The translations under genes were made by a program, and so were the position numbers. 64,000 bases of DNA, from NCBI GenBank assembly GCA_001788795.1, contig MFXH01000018.1, positions 85,963 through 149,962 on the forward strand. Reading direction: 5' to 3'. The first letter of the stretch is position 1; each line of letters opens with the position of its first letter. Source of the stretch: Candidatus Peregrinibacteria bacterium RIFOXYA2_FULL_41_18 (lineage in GTDB: Bacteria; Patescibacteriota; Gracilibacteria; UBA1369; UBA12470). Below, in pieces: positions 19,126 through 27,296 of this stretch. The notes beneath the pieces were generated by a model, which was not told the origin of the DNA, made no database searches, and saw only the letters and a program-made list of their open reading frames with translations.

Positions 19126-19914
19126 ATGGGTGATACAAAAACAGATTTCGGACCAAGAAAAGTTTCTTTGCTTGTACTCGGATTTCGCGCACTCGCCGGA
19201 ATTGCAGGCGGCATTGTTGGGACAATGGTTTTGCTATTTTCCGTATTCTTGGGTGCAAGTTTTTTCTCGACCGAACAAGGTGTCGAGACATCTCTCAACC
19301 CTCTCGTCATTTTTGTTTTTATGGCTGTGACATTTTTGAGCTCATGCTTGGCGAATTGCGTTAGTACGTTTCTGATCGGATTAACGGACCGCTCTAAATA
19401 TAAGAACCTTTTTTCTTCGATGTATCAGATTTTTGCGGTAAATCTTGCGATCATGATTTTGATGGCTCCGATTTACATAATCGTATCAGGCTTGGACATG
19501 GCAACAATGGCTTATGTCGCCGCAATACAGATATTGCTCAGTGTTATTGCCAGCGCAATGATTTTGGAAATTTTGTCAGATGCGAAATATGCTCTGCTTG
19601 GAGTTTATAATGTCGTCTTGGGTTTGATTTTTGCAAGTGCTCTTAATTTCGCTCTATATCAATTGGTCGGTCAGAATCCAACAATCTTATTGTTCGCCGC
19701 ATTGCCGGTTATATGGATGATGCTAGGTCTATTTAACGGACTTGTCGGAATGGGCTATAGGTTTGTTTATGACTCTTATGGAATAGATTTTTTGAGCAAA
19801 TATGTGAAATACGGTCGCGATGAAGAGGAACCTGAAGCGGAAGAGGAGATTACCGAAAAGGAGATCCTTGGGATGAAGAAGGATTATTCGGGTGGGGAGT
19901 TCCTGAAGAAGTAG
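19126..19914 (+). CDS. multi-TM membrane protein (Yip1-like?)
   Basis: 262 aa, at least five hydrophobic helices, acidic C-terminus. Confidence 0.65.
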   Translation: MGDTKTDFGPRKVSLLVLGFRALAGIAGGIVGTMVLLFSVFLGASFFSTEQGVETSLNPLVIFVFMAVTFLSSCLANCVSTFLIGLTDRSKYKNLFSSMYQIFAVNLAIMILMAPIYIIVSGLDMATMAYVAAIQILLSVIASAMILEILSDAKYALLGVYNVVLGLIFASALNFALYQLVGQNPTILLFAALPVIWMMLGLFNGLVGMGYRFVYDSYGIDFLSKYVKYGRDEEEPEAEEEITEKEILGMKKDYSGGEFLKK

Positions 19915-19941
19915 GGGGAAGTATGGGAAGTGACGTAGTGA
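19914..19941 (+). repeat. degenerate 9-nt-period array (GAAGT family)
   Basis: gggggaagtatgggaagtgacgtagtga directly after the stop codon. Confidence 0.65.
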
Positions 19942-19948
19942 AGACGGC

Positions 19949-20722
19949 TTACAAGCTTTCTCTCATCACCTCTTTCGGTGCTTTCACGCCTAGCCATTTT
20001 TCGAGTGTCGCGTATCCCTGATACAGTAGCACCTCCAACCCTGTAATTATATATGGAACTCCGGCCGCACGCGCGTCTTTTACGAATCTTGTTTTGTGGC
20101 CGTAAATAATGTCTAGCACTATTTTTACATCCTTAAACACTCTCGGATTTATCGGGGATTCTTCCGGATTATCAAATCCCACGGAAGTACAGTTTATCAC
20201 TATTTCCGGCATGAATTCAGCGGTTTCCGTGGCCTTGAATCCGTACTGATCCGCAAGATGTTTCGCGCTTTCAAAAGTCCTGTTCAATATAAACACTTTT
20301 GCTCCTTCTTTTTTCAGCCCATAACAAGCGGCTTTTGCGGCCCCTCCGGCTCCGAGCAATAATACCTTTTTGCCTTTTAACGGTGTAATTTTCTTAAGTG
20401 GCTCTATTATTCCTTTCCAGTCATAATTCGTTCCGTGATATTTGCCGTTTTTCTTGTATATGCAGTTTACGGCTCCTATTTTTTTTGCAACAGGATCTAT
20501 CCCCGCTAAATACTGCATAACTTCCGTTTTATAAGGCATAGACACGTTCAATCCATCAACATGTTTTTCGTGAAGATTTTTCATGAAGTCTTCCAAATCA
20601 TTAGGTTTTACGTCAAATGCCTCATAAACAGCTGAGACTTTTAGCGTTTTGAACGCCGCTTTATGCATCTTGGGCGAGAGCGAATGCCCTGCTGGATGTG
20701 CTAAAATGCCGAATTTTTTCAC
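19949..20722 (-). CDS. aroE: shikimate dehydrogenase
   Basis: GHSLSPKMHKAAF, GLNVSMPYKTEVM, LLGAGGAAKAACYGLKKEGA; GTG start. Confidence 0.92.
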   Translation of the reverse strand: MKKFGILAHPAGHSLSPKMHKAAFKTLKVSAVYEAFDVKPNDLEDFMKNLHEKHVDGLNVSMPYKTEVMQYLAGIDPVAKKIGAVNCIYKKNGKYHGTNYDWKGIIEPLKKITPLKGKKVLLLGAGGAAKAACYGLKKEGAKVFILNRTFESAKHLADQYGFKATETAEFMPEIVINCTSVGFDNPEESPINPRVFKDVKIVLDIIYGHKTRFVKDARAAGVPYIITGLEVLLYQGYATLEKWLGVKAPKEVMRESL

Positions 20723-20733
20723 TCTATCGTGTG

Positions 20734-20765
20734 TTATATGGAGTTTCGCTGGTGCGAAACAAACT
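20734..20765. repeat. short dispersed hairpin element, copy 1
   Basis: ttatatggaGTTTCGCtggtGCGAAACaaactt; 7-bp perfect stem, 4-nt loop. Confidence 0.5.
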
Positions 20766-20781
20766 TGATAATATTGCGCTG

Positions 20782-21591
20782 TTATTTCTTATTATTTAAA
20801 GTCTTATCCAATCCTTCAAGAGCCCTCAACACCTCTACCGGAACCATCCAGATAGTTGTATTCGATTCATCTGAAGAAATATCGTTAATGGATTGCAATG
20901 TTCTCAAATGCAGAGCTCCCGGAGCTGCGGCAAGCATATTTGCAGCCTTGGTAAGATTTTCAGCTGCCTGAACCTCGCCTTCGGCTTTAATCACCACCGC
21001 TCTTCTCTCCCTTTCCGCCTCGGCTTCTTTCGCTATAGTCCTCTTCATGTTTTCCGGAATCACTATATCCTTCAATTCAACATCTTCAACAAGAATTCCC
21101 CACTGTGCAGCCGTATCAACTATCATCTTCTTGATATTGTCAGAAACCTCTTCTTTATTCTGCAATAAATAGTCGAGCGAAAATCCTCCAACTATGTTCC
21201 TCATTGTGGTCTGAGCCAATTGGCTTATCGCATAATAGAAGTTTTCAACAGCTATAAAAGACTTAGCCGCGTCAATTATCTTATAATAAATAACTGCATT
21301 GATGTGGATCGATATGTTGTCCTTGGTGATAGCCTCTTGATCCGCAACATCAACCGCCTTCGTTCTAATATCAACTTTTTGCATAGATTGAAAAATCGGG
21401 ATTATGATTCTCCATCCTGGATTAACCGTACCCGTATATTTACCAAGAGTGAACTTAACACCTCTCTGGTATTCGTTTATCTGTCTGATGGATATCAGAA
21501 GAATTATTCCGACTATGAATACTATCGGGAAGAATAGCGCTATCATTCCACCTATTACGATCTCCATGTTTTTTAGATTAAAATATAACAA
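20782..21591 (-). CDS. SPFH/Band 7 (slipin-type) protein
   Basis: NEYQRGVKFTLGKYTGTVNPGWRIIIPIFQSMQKVDIRTKAVDV; AEAERERRAVVIKAEGE; start may be 21567. Confidence 0.93.
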   Translation of the reverse strand: MLYFNLKNMEIVIGGMIALFFPIVFIVGIILLISIRQINEYQRGVKFTLGKYTGTVNPGWRIIIPIFQSMQKVDIRTKAVDVADQEAITKDNISIHINAVIYYKIIDAAKSFIAVENFYYAISQLAQTTMRNIVGGFSLDYLLQNKEEVSDNIKKMIVDTAAQWGILVEDVELKDIVIPENMKRTIAKEAEAERERRAVVIKAEGEVQAAENLTKAANMLAAAPGALHLRTLQSINDISSDESNTTIWMVPVEVLRALEGLDKTLNNKK

Positions 21592-21625
21592 TTTCTTTAT
21601 ATCTTATTTATAAGGTTTGCGCCAG

Positions 21626-21654
21626 TTGCAAGTTGGCCCTAGAAATGGTATAAT
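21626..21654 (+). promoter_or_regulatory. sigma70-type promoter for mscS-like gene
   Basis: TTGCAA, 17-nt spacer, TATAAT, 26 nt upstream of ATG 21680. Confidence 0.7.
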
Positions 21655-21679
21655 TTAAGGATTTAAAAACAAAAAACAT

Positions 21680-23041
21680 ATGAATTTGCTACATTTTCTC
21701 GTCCCTGTCGCCAATGCCGTTTCTCTAACAGACAAAAGCTCTGAAACAGCTTCGCAAAGTGAAGAGGCTGTGACATCTTTCTTGGCTTATGTATGGGATC
21801 GCCTTGATAACTGGATCGCGGCGATAGTCCTTGTTATTTTCTCGGTTTATTTTGCAAAAGTTATAAGAAAGCTTGTTGTAAACAAAATCACTGAAAAGAT
21901 GGGAGATGAACATGAAGATGTACTTATATTGGTCGGCAGAGCGACTTTTGCAGGCGTTTTGGCTATCGGAGTGACTGCCGGTCTTAAGGTTGGAGGTATC
22001 GACTTAACTGCACTGATTGCCGCAGTCGGATTCGGAATCGGTTTTGCCTTGCAAGATATCATTATGAACTTCATCGCAGGTGTTCTTATATTGGCCTCAA
22101 GACAATTTACTATTGGTGATTTTATTGAGGTAGATGGAACGCTTGGTAAAGTTAAGGAAATCCAATCGAGAGCAACAATTCTACAAGCCGTAGATGGAAC
22201 AAAAATTATCGTTCCAAATGCAGATCTTTTTACAAACAAGGTAACAAGTTTTACTACAAATCCTTATAGGAGAATCGAAATCGTTTACGGTATCGATTAC
22301 AGGGCGGATATCAGTAAGGCTATGAACATTATGCTCGCTGTTGTAAAAAGCGACGTGAAGGTTTTGAAGAAACCTGTACCGAGCGTTGTTCTGGATGAAT
22401 TTGGCGATAGTTCGATAAATTTTAAGGTCAGATTCTGGGTCGAATCGAAGTCGAAATGGGTACAATTGAAATCCGATATGCATAAGGCATTGAAAGATGC
22501 GCTTGAAAAGGCAGGTATAGATATGCCGTTTAACACGATGAATTTGGTTTTTGATAAAGATGTTCATAAGAACGTAATCTCAACCCATCCTATGTCTTCC
22601 GAAGAAATGAAACAGTTCGAAATGGAAAGAATTCAAGAGGAAGAGGAACAGGCTAAATCAGATGCGGGTGATCCAAATGTACAAGTTAAACAGGCGAACG
22701 GAGCCGAACAAACGGAACACCTTGACCTTGAAACTCTTGAGGAGGAACACAAGGCCGCCGAGCAAGCGAAGGCGGTGGCAGAGGGTAAGACACAAGACAC
22801 AGACAGCAGAGGGAATGCAAATGCGGCTACTACTCCAGCGGTTGCTGGACCGGTAACACCTGTAGTACCTGTGACACCTGCTACTCCCGTAGTGCCGGTT
22901 GCTGCACAGTCTATTCCTGTAACTCCGATAGTTGATGCAACGGCAGCAACTGTTGTGCCAACTCCTGTAACGGTACAAGAACCTCCAATCCCGATAAACA
23001 AGGGTGATATGGCTGGGGCGGAATTCCTGAATAGACAGTAG
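21680..23041 (+). CDS. mechanosensitive ion channel, MscS family, with long low-complexity tail
   Basis: IAAVGFGIGFALQDIIMNFIAGVLILASRQFTIGDFIEVDGTLGKVKEI; Pro/Val/Thr-rich C-terminus. Confidence 0.93.
   Translation: MNLLHFLVPVANAVSLTDKSSETASQSEEAVTSFLAYVWDRLDNWIAAIVLVIFSVYFAKVIRKLVVNKITEKMGDEHEDVLILVGRATFAGVLAIGVTAGLKVGGIDLTALIAAVGFGIGFALQDIIMNFIAGVLILASRQFTIGDFIEVDGTLGKVKEIQSRATILQAVDGTKIIVPNADLFTNKVTSFTTNPYRRIEIVYGIDYRADISKAMNIMLAVVKSDVKVLKKPVPSVVLDEFGDSSINFKVRFWVESKSKWVQLKSDMHKALKDALEKAGIDMPFNTMNLVFDKDVHKNVISTHPMSSEEMKQFEMERIQEEEEQAKSDAGDPNVQVKQANGAEQTEHLDLETLEEEHKAAEQAKAVAEGKTQDTDSRGNANAATTPAVAGPVTPVVPVTPATPVVPVAAQSIPVTPIVDATAATVVPTPVTVQEPPIPINKGDMAGAEFLNRQ
22784..22812 (+). repeat. in-CDS AAGACAC-family heptamer array
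   Basis: ggtaagacacaagacacagacagcagagg inside the mscS-like CDS; differs from the 9404/25945 copies by loss of exactly one 7-nt unit (GGAGCAA). Confidence 0.8.
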
Positions 23042-23075
23042 AAGAAGTTGGGGAAGTAGGAGAAGTGACATAGTA
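23041..23075 (+). repeat. degenerate 9-nt-period array (GAAGT family)
   Basis: gaagaagttggggaagtaggagaagtgacatagta right at the mscS-like stop. Confidence 0.75.
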
Positions 23076-23081
23076 TATAAT
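23076..23081 (+). promoter_or_regulatory. -10 element (TATAAT) adjacent to start codon
   Basis: TATAAT six nt before ATG 23088. Confidence 0.5.
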
Positions 23082-23087
23082 TTAATC

Positions 23088-23912
23088 ATGCTAAAGACTT
23101 TAACGAAAAAAGAGGTCGCAAAAATGCTTCCGAAGAGGAAGTTGGATTCGCATAAAGGCGAGAACGGCCGAGTCTTAATTGTTAGCGGATTTTCGGAATA
23201 TTCCGGCGCTGCGGTATTGGCAGGCATGGGAGCTCTATATAGTGGTGCGGATTTGGTAAAAATTTTCGTGCCAAATTGCAATTTAGGAGTTACAAGAAGT
23301 TATTGTCCGGAATTTATCGTTAGAGGTTATGAAGGAGATTTGTTCAAGCCTGAACTTTTACCCCATATTGCAGACTGGATAAGCTGGGCGAATTGCATAG
23401 TTGTCGGACCCGGATCTCTGAAAGAAATCAGGTTCGTAAATGCTGTTAAAGAATTACTCAAAAGTGATAACAAATTGGTCTTGGACGCCAGTGCGATTAT
23501 GGCACTTGAGCATGGCAAGCAATATCCAAATGTTTTAATCACACCCCATGCAAAAGAGTTCAAGGATTTTGCCGGAGTTTTTCCTGATGCGCATTTCGTG
23601 CAAAAAGTCGCGAAGGATTTTTCAGTAAATGTCCTGCTTAAATCCCGAGTAGATCTTATTGCTTCTCACGAAGGAGAAATCCGCACCAATAAAACCGGTA
23701 ATCCCGGTATGACTGTCGGCGGAAGCGGAGATGTTCTGGCAGGATTGTGCGGAGGATTGATTGCGCAAGGATTGAATCCGTTTAATGCAGCTTGCGCAGG
23801 AGCTTATACGATTGGCGCGGCCGGAGATTCGCTCGAGAAGAAAAAAGGATATTCTTATACAGCTAAAAACTTAGCGGAGAAGATACCGGAAGTTGTTGTT
23901 GGACTTATGTAG
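23088..23912 (+). CDS. nnrD: ADP/ATP-dependent NAD(P)H-hydrate dehydratase (carbohydrate-kinase-like)
   Basis: GENGRVLIVSGFSEYSGAAVLAGMGALYSGADLV and GNPGMTVGGSGDVLAGLCGGLIAQG. Confidence 0.9.
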   Translation: MLKTLTKKEVAKMLPKRKLDSHKGENGRVLIVSGFSEYSGAAVLAGMGALYSGADLVKIFVPNCNLGVTRSYCPEFIVRGYEGDLFKPELLPHIADWISWANCIVVGPGSLKEIRFVNAVKELLKSDNKLVLDASAIMALEHGKQYPNVLITPHAKEFKDFAGVFPDAHFVQKVAKDFSVNVLLKSRVDLIASHEGEIRTNKTGNPGMTVGGSGDVLAGLCGGLIAQGLNPFNAACAGAYTIGAAGDSLEKKKGYSYTAKNLAEKIPEVVVGLM

Positions 23913-23914
23913 TA

Positions 23915-24925
23915 TTATTCCATCATCACAGTTGCCCAGTTTGTTTCATAGATTTTTTCAAGTGTAGCTGCATCAAGCGCTAGACCTTTTAACTGAATCT
24001 CTTCTCCTGTTGTTTCATCTACAACGTAGAACGTCGTGTAAGTATCTTTTTCCAACATATCCCTATATGTTTGATATGTATCCGTAATCCATTCGCTGTC
24101 TTTTTCAGCATCATCGTCTTCAACAACCGCGACAGTTCCAAACAAGAATCTGTCAGGATATTGCGCGAATAATTGCTTGAATACATCTATGTTATCAGAA
24201 ATTCTGATCAGGCCAGACTCGAGGTAATCTTTATATCCGAAGCTGATATCCACATATAGATTCGGGAATTGAGCAAATAACTCTGCCAATTGTGTCGGAT
24301 TTTTGGATGACAAGCAGAAGTGAGGACAAATGACTTTCATATCCGGATAAAGAGTCATCACGTTTTTAAACTGATCAATGTAATATCCCGTATTTACATG
24401 AAAAATCACCGGCATCCCTTTTTCTTGAATATAATTATAAAGCCCCAACATTCGATCATCATCCAGAGGATACTCATAAAAGAAAGAGTGTCCGTTATAA
24501 AGCTTGAATCCATCTGCGCCTTCCGCAACGCAATTCATCGCCGTAGTCACCTTGCTCGAATCATTTGGATCTATCGTGCAAAAAGCATAGAAACGATCCG
24601 GATATTTTTTGGCTACCGATAAAACCGTATCATTATTGTCTTCATATTCTGTAAAACCTTTCTCGCCAATATAATCGAAAATCTCTTCCGGAGCTGCCGC
24701 CAAAACCATTTTGGCAATATTGACCGTATTCATAACCGATATCAATTCTTTTATGCCATCTTGAGATTCTATATTCTCGTGAACATCGACTATCATGTAA
24801 TCGCCCTGATCCAATCCTGAAAGGCTGTCGCTGCTCCTTGTTGCGACGAACGCTACAAAGATTGCCGCAATTGCGACCAAGCATATTCCGCAAATCGGAC
24901 GGCGGAATTTTTTTATATTTTTCAT
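23915..24925 (-). CDS. membrane-anchored amidohydrolase-family (PF04909-like) protein
   Basis: N-terminal TM; TIM-barrel-type motifs VDVHEN, FHVNTGY, ICPHFCLS, DRFLFGT. Confidence 0.7.
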   Translation of the reverse strand: MKNIKKFRRPICGICLVAIAAIFVAFVATRSSDSLSGLDQGDYMIVDVHENIESQDGIKELISVMNTVNIAKMVLAAAPEEIFDYIGEKGFTEYEDNNDTVLSVAKKYPDRFYAFCTIDPNDSSKVTTAMNCVAEGADGFKLYNGHSFFYEYPLDDDRMLGLYNYIQEKGMPVIFHVNTGYYIDQFKNVMTLYPDMKVICPHFCLSSKNPTQLAELFAQFPNLYVDISFGYKDYLESGLIRISDNIDVFKQLFAQYPDRFLFGTVAVVEDDDAEKDSEWITDTYQTYRDMLEKDTYTTFYVVDETTGEEIQLKGLALDAATLEKIYETNWATVMME

Positions 24926-24960
24926 TTTTGTTTGTTGCTTAAGCCAATAAGACTGTTTTG

Positions 24961-24995
24961 ATTATATGGAGTTTGTTTCTCATTGTAAACAACTT
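24961..24995. repeat. short dispersed hairpin element, copy 2 (diverged)
   Basis: attatatggagtTTGTTTctcattgtAAACAActt; shares TATATGGAGTTT...AAC.ACTT with copies 1 and 3. Confidence 0.35.
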
Positions 24996-25014
24996 TGGTG
25001 TATAATTGCGCGGT

Positions 25015-26019
25015 ATGACAAAACAGCCGAAAAAAATAGATTTTGCTGTCGGCGGACAAGCCGTTATGGAAGGCGTTATGATGAGATCGCCGCGTTTTTA
25101 CGCAGTTGCTGTTAGAAAAGATGATGGTCGTATACGAGTTCATGAAAAAGAATTCACAAGTTTAACCAAAAGATTTTCGCTTTTCGGGCTACCGATTTTG
25201 AGAGGGTTAATACATCTCTTTGAATCCATGTATATCGGATTAAACGCGCTTCAAATTTCCAATTCCGAATTCATTGCCGGAGATAAGGATCATACGATTA
25301 ACAAGAAGGCTCTTTGGCGTGAGATCCTTGAAGCCGTTTTCGCCTTTTTATATTTAATTCTTGTTTTCGGATTTGCGATTTTCTTGTTTAAATTTTTGCC
25401 ACTTTGGATTACGAATTTTGCAAGTTCAAAATGGATTTTTCTAGACGACCATTTCTGGGCTTTCAACATGCTGGACGGATTGGTAAAAATGAGTTTCTTC
25501 CTTGTTTATCTATTATTGATTTCTTTAATTCCGGATATTAAACGCGTGTTTGAATATCACGGAGCCGAACACAAATCCATTTGGACTTATGAACTCGAAC
25601 AGACTCTGATACCCGCCAATGCAAAAAAACAAACGAGATTCCATCCGCGATGCGGAACAAGTTTTATCTTGCTTGTCATATTAATCAGTATTGCAATTTA
25701 CACAGCCATTCCACGACCTGACGGCGGATTCCTCATTATGTTCGCGCAAAGAGTTGCATTCCTGCCATTAATCGCAGGAATTTCCTACGAAGCCCTCAAA
25801 TTAAGCGCGAAACATATGGATTCCGCGTTTGTTCGCGCGATCACAGCTCCCGGTTTGTGGTTGCAAAAAATAACCACCCGCGAACCGGATGAAAAACAAC
25901 TCGAAGTTGCAATCTGCGCGCTTGAGAAATGCTTGGAGCTGGAGGGTAAGGAGCAAGACACAAGACACAGACAGCAGAGAGATTGCAAGTGGCGCAGACC
26001 TACGACGACCTATGCCTAA
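25015..26019 (+). CDS. DUF1385 family membrane protein
   Basis: DFAVGGQAVMEGVMMRSPRFYAVAVR; YHGAEHKSIWTYE; FHPRCGTSF; ATG 25015 preferred to TTG 25006. Confidence 0.92.
   Translation: MTKQPKKIDFAVGGQAVMEGVMMRSPRFYAVAVRKDDGRIRVHEKEFTSLTKRFSLFGLPILRGLIHLFESMYIGLNALQISNSEFIAGDKDHTINKKALWREILEAVFAFLYLILVFGFAIFLFKFLPLWITNFASSKWIFLDDHFWAFNMLDGLVKMSFFLVYLLLISLIPDIKRVFEYHGAEHKSIWTYELEQTLIPANAKKQTRFHPRCGTSFILLVILISIAIYTAIPRPDGGFLIMFAQRVAFLPLIAGISYEALKLSAKHMDSAFVRAITAPGLWLQKITTREPDEKQLEVAICALEKCLELEGKEQDTRHRQQRDCKWRRPTTTYA
25945..25980 (+). repeat. in-CDS AAGACAC-family heptamer array
   Basis: 36 nt identical to 9404-9439; encodes KEQDTRHRQQR in the DUF1385 C-terminus. Confidence 0.85.
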
Positions 26020-26279
26020 AGCAGCGGCCAGATAATGCTGAAGAAAACGATCATCAAGAAGAAGCTAAATATGCTCCATAAGATCGATAACAATACTGGA
26101 CGCTTTTTATTGATAAAAACGAGTCCTGAAGCGCCGAATACGATCATTGGCACCCAGATAAATGACATGTTTATCATTATCGTCTCCGTCAAATTTTCAG
26201 CGGCAATTCCGTAAATAACTATCGCGAACAAAACTGCAAATGATATCGCTGCGATATAAATTGTTTTTAGTTTTTTCAT
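26016..26279 (-). CDS. small membrane protein
   Basis: 87 aa, three hydrophobic segments, overlaps start of GT2 gene in an operon-like manner. Confidence 0.55.
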   Translation of the reverse strand: MKKLKTIYIAAISFAVLFAIVIYGIAAENLTETIMINMSFIWVPMIVFGASGLVFINKKRPVLLSILWSIFSFFLMIVFFSIIWPLL

Positions 26280-27205
26280 ATTTTAAAAGATTTAAAAAAT
26301 ACGCCTTCGCGGATTGCGTTAAGTACGCTTGCAATTTCATATGATGTAATAGCGATAGGGTGTCTTATAAAATCCTTAATCGCAAGGTTCTTCTTAAGCA
26401 TTAACTGATGGTTTCTGAAAGAATAAATTTTTTGAAAATCCGAAAGGCTTTGCCTGCCTTTCAATAGACCAAGAATTCCTTTTCTCGCAACTGCGCCCGT
26501 TCCCCTGCCGTGATAAGCAATCGCGTTTGGCACATAGATCGCATGCCAACTTTTTTTATTAAATCTCCATGCAAGATCGACATCTTCTTTATACATAAAA
26601 AACTTGGAATCGAATGTTTCACCTTCCTGCATTACATCTATAAGCGCCGTTCTTTTATAAATTGGGCATGCGCCTGAAACGCCCCAAACCATTTTCGATT
26701 TATCGTATTGGTGAGAATCTTCCTCCCCCTGTCCTCTATCCGTAACGCGAGTGGACTTGTGAAAAACAAGCCCTGTCGTATCTATTGTTTTCGTCTTTTC
26801 GTTTTTTTGAAAATCATATCTCAAGAGTTTTCCTGTAGCGGAACTCGCTTTTTTGTCCGATTCAAGAGTTTTCACAGTTTTTTCATAATAATCAGGCATC
26901 AAAATAACATCCGGATTTAGGATACTGACGTAAGGCGCCCCTGAGATATCTATCCCCTGATTTGCCGCACCGGCGTATCCGAAATTGAAATGATTCTGAA
27001 AAACTCGCACGAAAGGATAATTCTTAATTACAAATGAGCTCGAGTCGTCATGCGATAGATTGTCTATGAAAATAACATCCATCAGACCTTTCTTGAATAG
27101 TGTCTGATGCGCAACCGAATCCAGACAGGTGCGCAAAAACTTAAAGCTGTTGTAGCCGATTATTACGACTGCGAGAATTGTTTTTTTGTTTCGGAAAGAT
27201 TGCAT
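26276..27205 (-). CDS. glycosyltransferase family 2
   Basis: AVVIIGYNSFKFLRTCLDSV, DVIFIDNLSHDDSS, NQGIDISGAPYVSILNPDVIL, MYKEDVDLAWRF. Confidence 0.92.
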   Translation of the reverse strand: MQSFRNKKTILAVVIIGYNSFKFLRTCLDSVAHQTLFKKGLMDVIFIDNLSHDDSSSFVIKNYPFVRVFQNHFNFGYAGAANQGIDISGAPYVSILNPDVILMPDYYEKTVKTLESDKKASSATGKLLRYDFQKNEKTKTIDTTGLVFHKSTRVTDRGQGEEDSHQYDKSKMVWGVSGACPIYKRTALIDVMQEGETFDSKFFMYKEDVDLAWRFNKKSWHAIYVPNAIAYHGRGTGAVARKGILGLLKGRQSLSDFQKIYSFRNHQLMLKKNLAIKDFIRHPIAITSYEIASVLNAIREGVFFKSFKI

Positions 27206-27250
27206 GTTGATAATAGGATAGCAAAAAGCTCAGCGAAAATGTAGAATACT

Positions 27251-27292
27251 TTTCGCATTTCGGTATTCGGCATTCCGTATTCGATATTTTTC
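27251..27292 (+). repeat. degenerate 7-nt-period array (ATTCGGN family)
   Basis: TTTCGCA TTTCGGT ATTCGGC ATTCCGT ATTCGAT ATTTTTC just before ATG 27297. Confidence 0.75.
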
Positions 27293-27296
27293 CTCT

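Noticed and set aside
20743-20760. GTTTCGC hairpin as a rho-independent terminator
   Set aside because: No T-run on either strand after the stem and a matching copy lies inside a CDS, so it is treated as a dispersed element.
22633-23281. Long minus-strand ORFs (122 and 207 aa) opposite the mscS-like gene
   Set aside because: Low-complexity antisense translations of the PVT-rich tail; the plus-strand gene has clear family motifs.
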